Of a stretch of 64,000 nucleotides of DNA, positions 55,015-63,312 are shown piece by piece. Under the pieces are notes generated by a model, which saw only the letters and a program-made list of their open reading frames with translations, made no database searches and was not told the origin of the DNA. Numbering within the stretch: position 1 is the stretch's first letter; every line of letters starts with the position of its first letter. Made by a program: the position numbers and the translations under genes. Source of the stretch: Roseiconus lacunae (lineage in GTDB: Bacteria; Planctomycetota; Planctomycetia; Pirellulales; Pirellulaceae); contig NZ_VSZO01000005.1 in the NCBI RefSeq assembly GCF_008312935.1, positions 62,001 to 126,000 of the forward strand, read 5' to 3'.

Positions 55015-56011
55015 TAAATGGAGTCATCTATGCCGAATCCAGGGTTCGAGCTCAGCACACTATCTGGTGTTGACGATGGCAAGGACACCGACGTGTGTTC
55101 CCGTCGATCTAAAATGAAATCGGTTGCATCGGCCAGCGAAAGACCACGAAAATCTCGCGGCATAGTTTACAGAATTTGCGGACCATTTTCGGAGAAGTGT
55201 GCAGATCTTGACCCGCTTTATTTTGTCTCGTGAGTGGCACGAAACCCATTTCCAACTGATTATCGAGCTGCAAAGGAGCCCACACGGAGGCAATTGGTTG
55301 ACTGCCTGGAGTTGGCACCAGGTCTAGTATGGCTTAAATTCGTCGTCGTAAAGTACCTTGCAGCAATCGAAGTTTCACAGGGGAATCGCAAAGGGTAGCA
55401 TTCCGTTCTCACTAAATGATCCCTGAGACAGTCGCGAAGATGATAACAAAATCGACTGACTTAAATCCGGGAATCTCTGAATCAGGTTTACGCGAACGCT
55501 ATCGGGCGCGGAGAGAGAAACCCACATGAAATCTCAGGGTAGTTTCGGTGCGAAGATAACCTAGACCGTAGCGCCGAACAGGGTGAGGGGCATTGGGACG
55601 GAATGATTACTGTGACATTCAGTGTGTGGTGTCCAAAACAGGGAATCGAGGCGAAGTAATTTCGCTTCCGCGGTTTACAGAATCCGAGCGTTCGATCGGG
55701 CAGGGCTGATCGATGAGTATCGGCGCCAAGTGCCCAATTGGTTCCTTTGGTGATCGCTGGTGAAGCGAGATCCGGCAGTGTCGCCTTTAGACGGACCTCC
55801 CGTTCAATCGAACAAGCTTGAACCCGCAAAAGTTTGCGGGCCATCGTTGTCTCCGTTTGATTATCGTGATTGCTTGAAACCAGTCACGATTTAGCGGGGC
55901 AACGGGTGACGGTACCCCGATTGCCTGCTATTCGGTGTGCTACGTGGGTTAGGAATTCTCTGAAATCCTGCAAAAACCGCTATCACTCGTCCACTGCGAT
56001 GGGCTTTCGGG
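55015..56011. other. Gene-free right part of the island, about 1 kb
   Basis: I find no recognisable gene on either strand. Open frames up to 118 codons (55488-55844, minus) lack ribosome-binding sites and family resemblance. The promoter of the His-rich gene should be at the left end. It may hold decayed element genes. Confidence 0.5.
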
Positions 56012-56067
56012 GATTCGAAATCAGTTGCCCCATTGGGGTTGTGGGTTCGAGTCCCATGTCCTCCGCT
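56012..56067 (+). other. Right attachment site (tRNA-Ser 3' fragment)
   Basis: This is an exact 56-bp copy of 47501-47556, starting in the anticodon loop. The acceptor 5' strand, D arm and 5' anticodon stem are missing, so it cannot make a tRNA. It is the expected displaced original 3' end left after integration. Confidence 0.85.
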
Positions 56068-56260
56068 CGAAACGATGAGACTCGCGATGTGGCCGGTTGG
56101 CATGATTTGCAACCGGCCATATTGCTTTGGAACTCTCCGTCTCTGGTCGCGATCGCCGAGTTCTCGCTCGACCTGGCTTGCCGCTTCGCTTCTGCCAATC
56201 AAGCGGTGGTTTCTGGCACCGATCGGAAGTGTTTCCCGATCGCAGCCGACCGGAAACCGT

Positions 56261-57151
56261 TCAGTAATCCGGCCCCGCACTTCGGTCCTGGGATGGCGTG
56301 CATCCAAAAGCGGCCCGGTAGTCACGACTGAATTCTTGGACACGCGAGTATCCAATCTGAAGCGCGATATGCGTCATCGACATTTTTGACAACTGAGTCA
56401 GTCCACGGGCATAGTTCAACCGCATCTGCTTGACTCGTTTCATCGGGGACATCCCGGTCGCAAGGTGGCACGCCCGAGCGACGCTTCGCTGAGAAGTCCC
56501 GCTGAGCTCACCCAAGAGCTTTAGGTCGATGGGTTCGTCCAATCGGCTACGCAGTCGCGACTCGATCTCCCACCAAAGTTGAGTCGGACGATCGATCCGG
56601 TGGTGCTGTTCTTCTTCTGCAAGTAAATCGGAAATGACATCGCACAGTACCGAATGCACCTGAAGATGCCGCCTCACCGGTGAAAGATTGGTCGTTAGCC
56701 AAGCCTCATGAAGTCGCCGCATTCGATCAATGGTTTCGTTTGTGACGCGACTCACTCGGCGAGTCAGCGGAGGTGGCGGTAGAGCCGGGGCACGAAAGTT
56801 GACTGTGTAAAAAATCCATGGCGCGACACTCACTCGGCCTCTGATTGGCTCGTTCTCGTGATACCAAATCGCCTGTCCCGCGCCGAAGCGTTGTGCAACA
56901 CCGGCGGCGACTTGGTCCACTTCTCCGCTGATGCAGATGTGCAGCAAGTGGTCCGGTAATGACTGGCTCCGGAACTCTCCCGTTCGTGACCGCTCGATTT
57001 TGTCGACCAACGTGACTTCGGTAATGATCGCCCCCTCTAACGACACGCTTCCTCCTCTGTTGACCAGAATTGCGACATCCAAAGCGGATGCTGCGACTCG
57101 TTTTTCCGCAGGATCCGTATAATACCTTCTCGTCGACGGGCATTGAAGCAA
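56261..57151 (-). CDS. AraC-family transcriptional regulator
   Basis: This is a 296-residue protein. The N-terminal 180 residues resemble a cupin-like sensing domain (GAGQAIWYHENEP). The C-terminal 100 residues carry two helix-turn-helix units: LKLLGELSGTSQRSVARACH and the AraC signature MTHIALQIGYSRVQEFSRDYRAAFGCTPS, with the usual GYS-x-x-x-EFSRDYRxxFGxxP pattern. It is divergent from the GH20 gene (191 bp between starts), so it probably controls that gene and itself. The ligand may be an amino-sugar product; that is inference from position only. The ATG at 57151 is the only suitable start. Confidence 0.87.
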   Translation of the reverse strand: MLQCPSTRRYYTDPAEKRVAASALDVAILVNRGGSVSLEGAIITEVTLVDKIERSRTGEFRSQSLPDHLLHICISGEVDQVAAGVAQRFGAGQAIWYHENEPIRGRVSVAPWIFYTVNFRAPALPPPPLTRRVSRVTNETIDRMRRLHEAWLTTNLSPVRRHLQVHSVLCDVISDLLAEEEQHHRIDRPTQLWWEIESRLRSRLDEPIDLKLLGELSGTSQRSVARACHLATGMSPMKRVKQMRLNYARGLTQLSKMSMTHIALQIGYSRVQEFSRDYRAAFGCTPSQDRSAGPDY

Positions 57152-57342
57152 AAACTCTCTTCAATCCTGACGTCCAACGCAGCGACAGCGCGGGTCCCCG
57201 TTTCGCTTTGGTCAATCACATGATTTTCTGTTGATGTGGCCGAAAGAGACTGTCGTTATTGGGCGAAGGCTCTGATTCTCCCGTTGACGCGTCACCGGCG
57301 TTGTTGCTGTTCAGCCGAATCTGTCTATTGCAAAGAAGTCAT

Positions 57343-60300
57343 ATGAGTTTTGAATACACCAAAACCATCCACCATCTTGTTGGATGTGTCGTGATGGTTG
57401 CCGGGTACGCAGCTAGCCAATTCTGTGCCGCCGCGGAAAACGTCCCGCACCCAATCGTGGTCCCGACACCCCAGTCGTTCGAAATGGGAAACGGCTTCGC
57501 GACGCTGAGCGAAGATTCGACGATCTACTTTGATGCTCGGCAAGGTGTTCCACGTGTGTTGGAAGCTTCTCTTGAACCACTGGCGAACGTGTTGGCTGAG
57601 GAGATCGAGATCACCACAGGGCTGAGACTGACCGTGAAGGCGATCACCGAAACGACATCGCGCGAAAAGCACGATATCCAGCTCCGCTTCGCGCCCATTT
57701 CTGGTGACTTCGCTGCGACGGAAGCCGATGAAGACCAGTCTTATTCGCTGGAAGTGAATTCAAAAGGCATCGTGATTGAAAGCCAGTATTACAAGGGCGT
57801 GGCCTATGGCACGGCAACGCTTCTGCAGCTGATTGATGTTTCAGAAAGGCAACCTTCGATCCCGTGTTTGTCAGTGCTGGATAAGGCGGAAGCGAGCTTT
57901 CGTAATATCTTGATCGATGTCGCACGAAATCCGATCAGTATTGGTGTCGTGAAGGACGTCGTGCGCCTAGCACGACTCTACAAAGTTCGATATGTCCAAC
58001 TTCATCTGACCGACGACCAATCATTCACATTTCCGTTTGCGCCGGTGATCGAAGGACTGAAATCCAGTGGGATCGAGAACAACGCGTACACACGAAACGA
58101 ATTGCTGGATCTGGTTGCCTACGCTGACGCCCGCGGTGTCACACTCATTCCCGAAATCGAAGTCCCCGGGCACTCCACCAAAATCATGCAGTCGGGTTAC
58201 CTTCGCCCCTTGGACCAAGGTCATGCGGCTATCGCCGATCCGGCTAATTTTGCAAAGATCAACACCCTCATCGATGACGTTCTTAGTGTATTCAAGTCGT
58301 CTCCCTACTTTCACATGGGGGGCGATGAATCCGGCGCGGGCAAGAAACTGATTCCGCTTGTCGCGTCGATCAACCAACACGTCCGAGGTAACCCGACGGG
58401 AGGTAAACGACGACTGTTGGTCTGGGAGGGGTTCCATGGTGCACCGACGGACCAAATTCCGGCGACGGGGGAAGACCGCGTGATCGTGATGGCTTGGGAA
58501 AGTTCCTACAACACGCCTTGGGATCTGCTGCGTAATGGCTATCAACTGATTAATGCGTCTTGGAAACCAACGTACCTGGTCGGCGGATACGGGAGCTTGA
58601 TGCATGCAGGTTCCGGCGGTGTGGGAAAGTTCTCGCTACAAGACCTCTATCGTTGGAACCGCTCGACGTTCATGCATTGGGAACCGAGACGCCCCATCTA
58701 CGAGGACGTTGGCCCCAATGATCCGATCCGAGGCGATCACCTTTGGGACGCGAGCTGGATTGATAAAGAAGATCAGATCATTGGCGGGATGTTGCTTTAC
58801 TGGGAACAACGTGAGGGCAGTACGATTCATTACCTGCTGCCTCGTGTGCCCGTGTTTGCCCAACGACTTTGGAATCCAGATGCGAGCTTTAGCTACGACG
58901 ATTTCGCATCGCAGGCAACGCAGTCGCAGATAAAAACATTGCCTATCGTCCAGCCGGTCGAAATTTTACCGGCAGCAGATCGGTCTTCACCGGTTTCAGT
59001 TTTGTTCCGCCACTATTCAGGGGAATCCGCGACGGTGACGCTGCGAAACCGTACGCAGATCAATGGCAAAATTCGGTACTCCAAAGGCAACTTTACCGGC
59101 TGGAAAGAATCACCCAAATTCGACCCCGTTCCTTCACCGACAACCAACTACGAAGAACCGGTTGCCATCCCGGGCGAATTTGGGATTCGAGCCGAACTCC
59201 TTCGCGAGGACAATACACCTGTCGAAGGTCACTCGTGGGCGTTCTTTGCCAATTGGCCGATGAAAGTTTCTGTGACGGATTTTGACCTTGATGACAAGGT
59301 CTTCGATCTCGTTCCCGATATGACGAAGCTCCCCAAAGATAAGATTCTTCGCCAGTATTCGATGCCGTACATCCGTGGGCCGCTGAACCACAAATCGGTG
59401 ATCGGACAAATGCTGGTTTGCGATTTCGTCGCGCCGGTCAGCGGCGAGTACTTGTTCGAGTTGAAGACCCAAAGCGGGCGTGCGACGCTTTATCTCGATC
59501 AAAATCAGAACCATCGCTGGGAACAGAGTGAAGCGTTGATCGAGAATTCGCCCAACACGGAAATCGGAAAAACAGGCTCAGTGGAACTGAAGGCATCTCG
59601 GCGATACCAACTTCGGATCGATCATGCGACGGGGATGCCAAGGCCGGTGCTTTCGCTTTCGACGACGATCCCGGGAACCGACGATCGCCGGTCTGTTCTT
59701 CCTTACATTGAACTGCCAAAACGCAGCAATGCCCCCGAAAACAACACTCAAGCGAATCAAATCGAGGCCAAAGGTGTCAACTTCCAAAAGCTTGCTTTTT
59801 ACCCCGATCGCTGGACAGCGTCGAAAGTGGACTTCGAAATGTTGGCCTGGGAAGGTCAACGTGTCGTCCTGGTCACTCGAAAAGGCGATTACGATGCAAG
59901 CGAGTTAGCGCGTTTTGTCGAGCGTCTTGATCGTGCCTGGGAAGTGTATTCCGACTTGATTGGCACAGAGCCCCGGCAATTCAAAACGTTCAATGGGAAA
60001 CCCACCATTTGCGCCCTCCCCAAACCGAACCTGTCATGCGGACTCGGTTGTGGATACGTCGGTGCATCAGGAATCGAAGTCGCGGCGTTTTACAGCGTCG
60101 ATCTCCCCAATTTCCAAAAGCACCCGGACTGCTTTCAACACTACTATTTCTACGAGATGGGGCGCAACTACTTTGTCTTTGGAGATCGACATTCATTGTT
60201 CACGACGGGATTCGCTGTGTTCATGCGCTACGTTTGCATGGATGAGCTTGGATGCGACGATCTCGACGTTCGGACTCGCGAAACCATCGAAGCCTGCGAA

Positions 60301-60729
60301 GAGGTCTACGCAAAATCAAATGTTGGCTTTTACGATGCCTTCACAAACCTTGGGGCCGGGGAGAAAAGTAATCGCTTAAAAGACTCGCAGGGCAACACCA
60401 TTCACCCAAGTGACCAGCCGGTGATGTATGCGACCGCGATGCTAAAGCTGAGACGAGACTTCGGTGATCAATGGGTCACAAAGTTTTTTCACCTGATGCG
60501 GAAATGCGATCCAGCGAAGGCAACCAATATTGCGACTTCGAAAACTCAGGTTTTCAATTGGCTCGTTTGTGCGTCGGCTGCTGCCGAAAAAGATTTGACC
60601 TTCGTCTTTGCAGATCGATGGCGTCTGCCGATGTCACAACGACAGCGGCAGCTGATGAAACAAGTCGACTGGTCGACGGCGGAAAACGATTTGCCTGCGA
60701 TCGTTTCAAAGCTCGTCGCCGACAAATAG
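57343..60729 (+). CDS. Large exported beta-N-acetylhexosaminidase (GH20) with extra C-terminal domains
   Basis: This protein is 1128 residues from ATG 57343, with AAGAAG upstream; the frame extends to 57259 without support. A signal peptide (about residues 8-35) is followed by the GH20 N-terminal domain (about 45-165) and the (beta/alpha)8 catalytic domain (about 170-520). The latter starts ASFRNILIDVARNPISI and holds the catalytic pair Asp328-Glu329 in HMGGDESG. A middle beta region (about 560-840) includes a PA14/chitobiase-like part (LFELKTQSGRATLYLDQNQNHRWEQ). The last 270 residues form a domain with YFYEMGRNYF at about 935-944, like a zincin HExxH with both His lost. It removes terminal GlcNAc/GalNAc from glycans. 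AraC regulator divergent. Confidence 0.9.
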   Translation: MSFEYTKTIHHLVGCVVMVAGYAASQFCAAAENVPHPIVVPTPQSFEMGNGFATLSEDSTIYFDARQGVPRVLEASLEPLANVLAEEIEITTGLRLTVKAITETTSREKHDIQLRFAPISGDFAATEADEDQSYSLEVNSKGIVIESQYYKGVAYGTATLLQLIDVSERQPSIPCLSVLDKAEASFRNILIDVARNPISIGVVKDVVRLARLYKVRYVQLHLTDDQSFTFPFAPVIEGLKSSGIENNAYTRNELLDLVAYADARGVTLIPEIEVPGHSTKIMQSGYLRPLDQGHAAIADPANFAKINTLIDDVLSVFKSSPYFHMGGDESGAGKKLIPLVASINQHVRGNPTGGKRRLLVWEGFHGAPTDQIPATGEDRVIVMAWESSYNTPWDLLRNGYQLINASWKPTYLVGGYGSLMHAGSGGVGKFSLQDLYRWNRSTFMHWEPRRPIYEDVGPNDPIRGDHLWDASWIDKEDQIIGGMLLYWEQREGSTIHYLLPRVPVFAQRLWNPDASFSYDDFASQATQSQIKTLPIVQPVEILPAADRSSPVSVLFRHYSGESATVTLRNRTQINGKIRYSKGNFTGWKESPKFDPVPSPTTNYEEPVAIPGEFGIRAELLREDNTPVEGHSWAFFANWPMKVSVTDFDLDDKVFDLVPDMTKLPKDKILRQYSMPYIRGPLNHKSVIGQMLVCDFVAPVSGEYLFELKTQSGRATLYLDQNQNHRWEQSEALIENSPNTEIGKTGSVELKASRRYQLRIDHATGMPRPVLSLSTTIPGTDDRRSVLPYIELPKRSNAPENNTQANQIEAKGVNFQKLAFYPDRWTASKVDFEMLAWEGQRVVLVTRKGDYDASELARFVERLDRAWEVYSDLIGTEPRQFKTFNGKPTICALPKPNLSCGLGCGYVGASGIEVAAFYSVDLPNFQKHPDCFQHYYFYEMGRNYFVFGDRHSLFTTGFAVFMRYVCMDELGCDDLDVRTRETIEACEEVYAKSNVGFYDAFTNLGAGEKSNRLKDSQGNTIHPSDQPVMYATAMLKLRRDFGDQWVTKFFHLMRKCDPAKATNIATSKTQVFNWLVCASAAAEKDLTFVFADRWRLPMSQRQRQLMKQVDWSTAENDLPAIVSKLVADK

Positions 60730-61057
60730 CCACCGAATCTTCGAATCGATTTCGTCGACTCTCACATTACGCTTTGCGGTCATCGATGATAGCGTGAGCA
60801 CGGCTTCTGCCGACCCAAGGAGAGTCGCGATTCGACATGACGGTCGATAGCTAGATTTGCGATTTTCGTTCCGTTCCATTCTGCGTCCGACTTGCCGGAC
60901 CGTGGTCATCGCTGCGGCACCCGCCGTAGCACCAGGGGTTTGCCTGGCCACCGCGACGGATCGTTCCGGGCGGGGAAAATCGCCTAAATCCGTCATTCCG
61001 GCGAAATTCGTGTAACCTTCCTGTTCCCCGTGGTAAATGCACGCAACAGGAGGAGTT
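60730..61057. other. Intergenic region, 328 bp, sigma-factor promoter region
   Basis: It lies between the GH20 stop and the ECF sigma start, both plus strand. There is no ORF of note. A possible ECF-type -35 (gtaacc near 61012) stands about 45 bp before the sigma start, but this is too weak to call. A GGAGGAG ribosome-binding site ends the gap. Confidence 0.4.
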
Positions 61058-61600
61058 ATGGAGCGAGAAAGCCAACACGAATCGACGAATCACGAAGCGT
61101 TCGTCCGCCATCTGACCGAGAATCAAACTCGGCTCTACGGCTACGTGTATTCACTGCTCGGTGATCACAGCCTTGCGTCAGATGTCGTTCAGGAAACGAA
61201 CTTAGTTCTATGGCGAAAAATCGCCGAATTCGCGCCTGAGAAACCGTTTCTTCCGTGGGCTTTCGCGATCGCACGCTTTCAAGTCCTTGCCCATATCCGC
61301 GACGAGAAGCGTGACCGCGTCTTACTGGACGCAGAACTTGTCGAAGCGATCAGCGGCGAGGTCGAGAAGCAAGCCACGCAGATGGATGCGTTTCGCGATG
61401 CATTGCGTCCGTGCATTCAAAAGTTGACTCCGAATAACCGAGACCTTGTGGAGCGACGATATTTCAAGGCCATGACGGTCAACCAATTGGCCGAGACGTT
61501 TGACCGGACTACCGCTGCGATCAAAGTTGCCCTGGTTCGTATCCGGCGCCAGTTGGGGGAATGCGTCGAACAACAAATCGCTTCGGAGGGCCAACGATGA
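61058..61600 (+). CDS. ECF-type RNA polymerase sigma-70 factor (planctomycete subfamily)
   Basis: This protein is about 180 residues from ATG 61058, with GGAGGAG directly upstream; an ATG at 61037 is in frame but lacks one. Region 2 is LYGYVYSLLGDHSLASDVVQETNLVLWRKI, with the core-binding VVQETNLVLW. Region 4 has RRYFKAMTVNQLAETFDRTTAAIKVALVRIRRQL, the -35 recognition helix. It matches the Rhodopirellula-type ECF subfamily that precedes FecR-domain genes. It directs RNA polymerase to specific promoters in response to an envelope signal. Its stop overlaps the next ATG (ATGA), so the pair is co-translated. Confidence 0.92.
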   Translation: MERESQHESTNHEAFVRHLTENQTRLYGYVYSLLGDHSLASDVVQETNLVLWRKIAEFAPEKPFLPWAFAIARFQVLAHIRDEKRDRVLLDAELVEAISGEVEKQATQMDAFRDALRPCIQKLTPNNRDLVERRYFKAMTVNQLAETFDRTTAAIKVALVRIRRQLGECVEQQIASEGQR

Positions 61601-63312
61601 AATCGCCAATCGAAGAACTGGAAACATTGCTGATCGAATGGGAATCGGGAACGATGACGACCGATCAGACGGAGCGTCTGCGCGAAATCCTTCGCGATGA
61701 TGCCGAGGCGCAAAAGTACTTTGTCCGATCCCAGATGCTGACAGCGGCACTGGCAAGCGAAAATGAAACGGGGCTTTCCCCTTCGTTATCACACGATGAA
61801 GACGTCGACCTCGATCCCACCAAAAGCGTTCGATCTAAAAACGCACAACCGGCCAAAACGTCCCCTCGTCGGACGAGGACTTCGTCGCGTTTGTTCGTTT
61901 GGTTTGCCGCCGCAGCAGCGGTCGTAATCTGCGTCCAAGCGGCGCGGCTGCTGTATTTGGAAAATCAACTCGAAGGACGCGGCGCTAGTCGCATCGCCAC
62001 CGTCATTCCGCCATCGGAACGTGATGGGGCAGGCGAGGCGACGTCTAGCGGGATTGCGATCATCAAAAGCTTGGTCGATGTCACCTGGGAAAGCGATCAG
62101 GAACCGATTGACGTCGGTGATGCGTTGAGTCCGGGGCGATTTTCAATCGCGAGCGGACTGGCCCAAATCGAGTTTTTCTGTGGGGCAACCGTGATCGTCG
62201 AAGGTCCCGCCGAGATCGATCTCGAAACTCCGATGCTCGCACGTGTTCACCAGGGTCGTTTGCGAGCCCAGGTACCGCCGGCAGCAAGGGGATTCTCGAT
62301 TGACGTCGCCGATCTGAAAGTGGTCGACCTGGGAACCGAATTTGGAATCTCGGTTTCGCCTGAGGGTACTGACGTGCAAGTTTTTGACGGCGAGGTCGAA
62401 CTGCATCAACCGACCCACGAAAAACGCACGCTAACGACCGGGCAAGCAATTGTTCGCCGCGAACAAGGCGAAATGCAAGACGCGCAGGTATCACCGGAAC
62501 GCTTCGTTGACATCGTGGCTTTGGAATCCAAGCAGCGCGAGCAGGAAGTCACACGTTTTCGGCGTTGGCAGTCGTACAGCGAAAAGCTTCGCCGCGACGA
62601 ACGCTTGATCGCTTACTACGCCTTTGACCAACAGGAACCGTGGCAACGCCAGCTACAAAGCAGTGCCGATCCGTACGACGAAGAACTGGACGGCGCGATC
62701 GTTGGCGCCAACCAAGTCCCCGGACGATGGAATCAAAAAGGCGCGTTGGAATTCAAGAAGCCCGGCGATCGTGTCCGTGTCCAAATTCCCGGTCAGTTCG
62801 AATCGTTGACACTGGCGGCTTGGGTCAAAATCGACAGCTTGGATCGATGGTATAACTCGCTGTTTCTGACCGATCATTACAATCAAGGCGAACCCCACTG
62901 GCAGATCCTTGATACCGGGCAACTGTTCTTTTCCGTTCGCCACAAGGCGGACGATGCGAGAGGCCCACAAGCTCGTAAGCAGACACACCAACCGGTGTTA
63001 TCACCGCCGTTCTGGAACCCGTCGTTAAGCGGACGTTGGATCCATCTTGCCACGACGTACAACGCCCAAAACGGCCAGACCATTCATTATTTCAATGGCA
63101 AGCCCATCCATCGCGAATCAATCGCGGAGGATTTAGTCGTCAAACGCACCAAGATCGGCGCCGCCTCCATTGGCAATTGGTCGATCCCCACGCGGAAAGA
63201 CGCCGAGTTTGCGATTCGTAATCTCAACGGCAGCTTGGATGAGTTTGCCGTGTTCGCCGATGCATTATCAGCTCAGGAAATTCAGGAGATGTACCTTCAT
63301 GGGAAACCGTAG
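61597..63312 (+). CDS. FecR-domain, LamG-domain membrane protein (probable anti-sigma partner)
   Basis: This protein is 571 residues from ATG 61597, with CGGAGG upstream. The cytoplasmic N-terminus (1-98) starts with a helical segment (IEELETLLIEWESGTMTTDQTERL) like anti-sigma domains. A single transmembrane helix (about 99-119) follows. The FecR domain (about 165-290) shows FFCGATVIVEGPAEIDL, VDLGTEFGISV and VQVFDGEVEL. A LamG/concanavalin domain (about 340-565) has SLTLAAWVKID and GSLDEFAVFADALSAQEI. This is the planctomycete arrangement in which a FecR-like membrane protein controls the sigma factor encoded just upstream, with LamG perhaps sensing a sugar. Its end overlaps the next gene by 14 bp. 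Confidence 0.92.
   Translation: MKSPIEELETLLIEWESGTMTTDQTERLREILRDDAEAQKYFVRSQMLTAALASENETGLSPSLSHDEDVDLDPTKSVRSKNAQPAKTSPRRTRTSSRLFVWFAAAAAVVICVQAARLLYLENQLEGRGASRIATVIPPSERDGAGEATSSGIAIIKSLVDVTWESDQEPIDVGDALSPGRFSIASGLAQIEFFCGATVIVEGPAEIDLETPMLARVHQGRLRAQVPPAARGFSIDVADLKVVDLGTEFGISVSPEGTDVQVFDGEVELHQPTHEKRTLTTGQAIVRREQGEMQDAQVSPERFVDIVALESKQREQEVTRFRRWQSYSEKLRRDERLIAYYAFDQQEPWQRQLQSSADPYDEELDGAIVGANQVPGRWNQKGALEFKKPGDRVRVQIPGQFESLTLAAWVKIDSLDRWYNSLFLTDHYNQGEPHWQILDTGQLFFSVRHKADDARGPQARKQTHQPVLSPPFWNPSLSGRWIHLATTYNAQNGQTIHYFNGKPIHRESIAEDLVVKRTKIGAASIGNWSIPTRKDAEFAIRNLNGSLDEFAVFADALSAQEIQEMYLHGKP

Larger units (their letters stand above)
47501..56067. mobile_element. tRNA-Ser-integrated genomic island carrying metal efflux genes
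   Basis: It is bounded by 56-bp direct repeats of the tRNA-Ser 3' part. Just inside the intact tRNA lies a broken tyrosine recombinase (47815-48540), the usual place for an island integrase. Cargo on the minus strand: a His-rich exported protein, an RND adaptor, a CzcA/CusA-type pump and a His-rich lipoprotein. About 1 kb of apparently gene-free DNA precedes the right repeat. With the integrase inactivated, the element is probably fixed. Without it, the chromosome would read zwf, tRNA-Ser, AraC regulator, GH20. Confidence 0.8.

Noticed and set aside
56012-56067. A second tRNA-Ser gene
   Set aside because: Only the 3' part is present; the acceptor 5' strand, D arm and 5' anticodon stem are absent.
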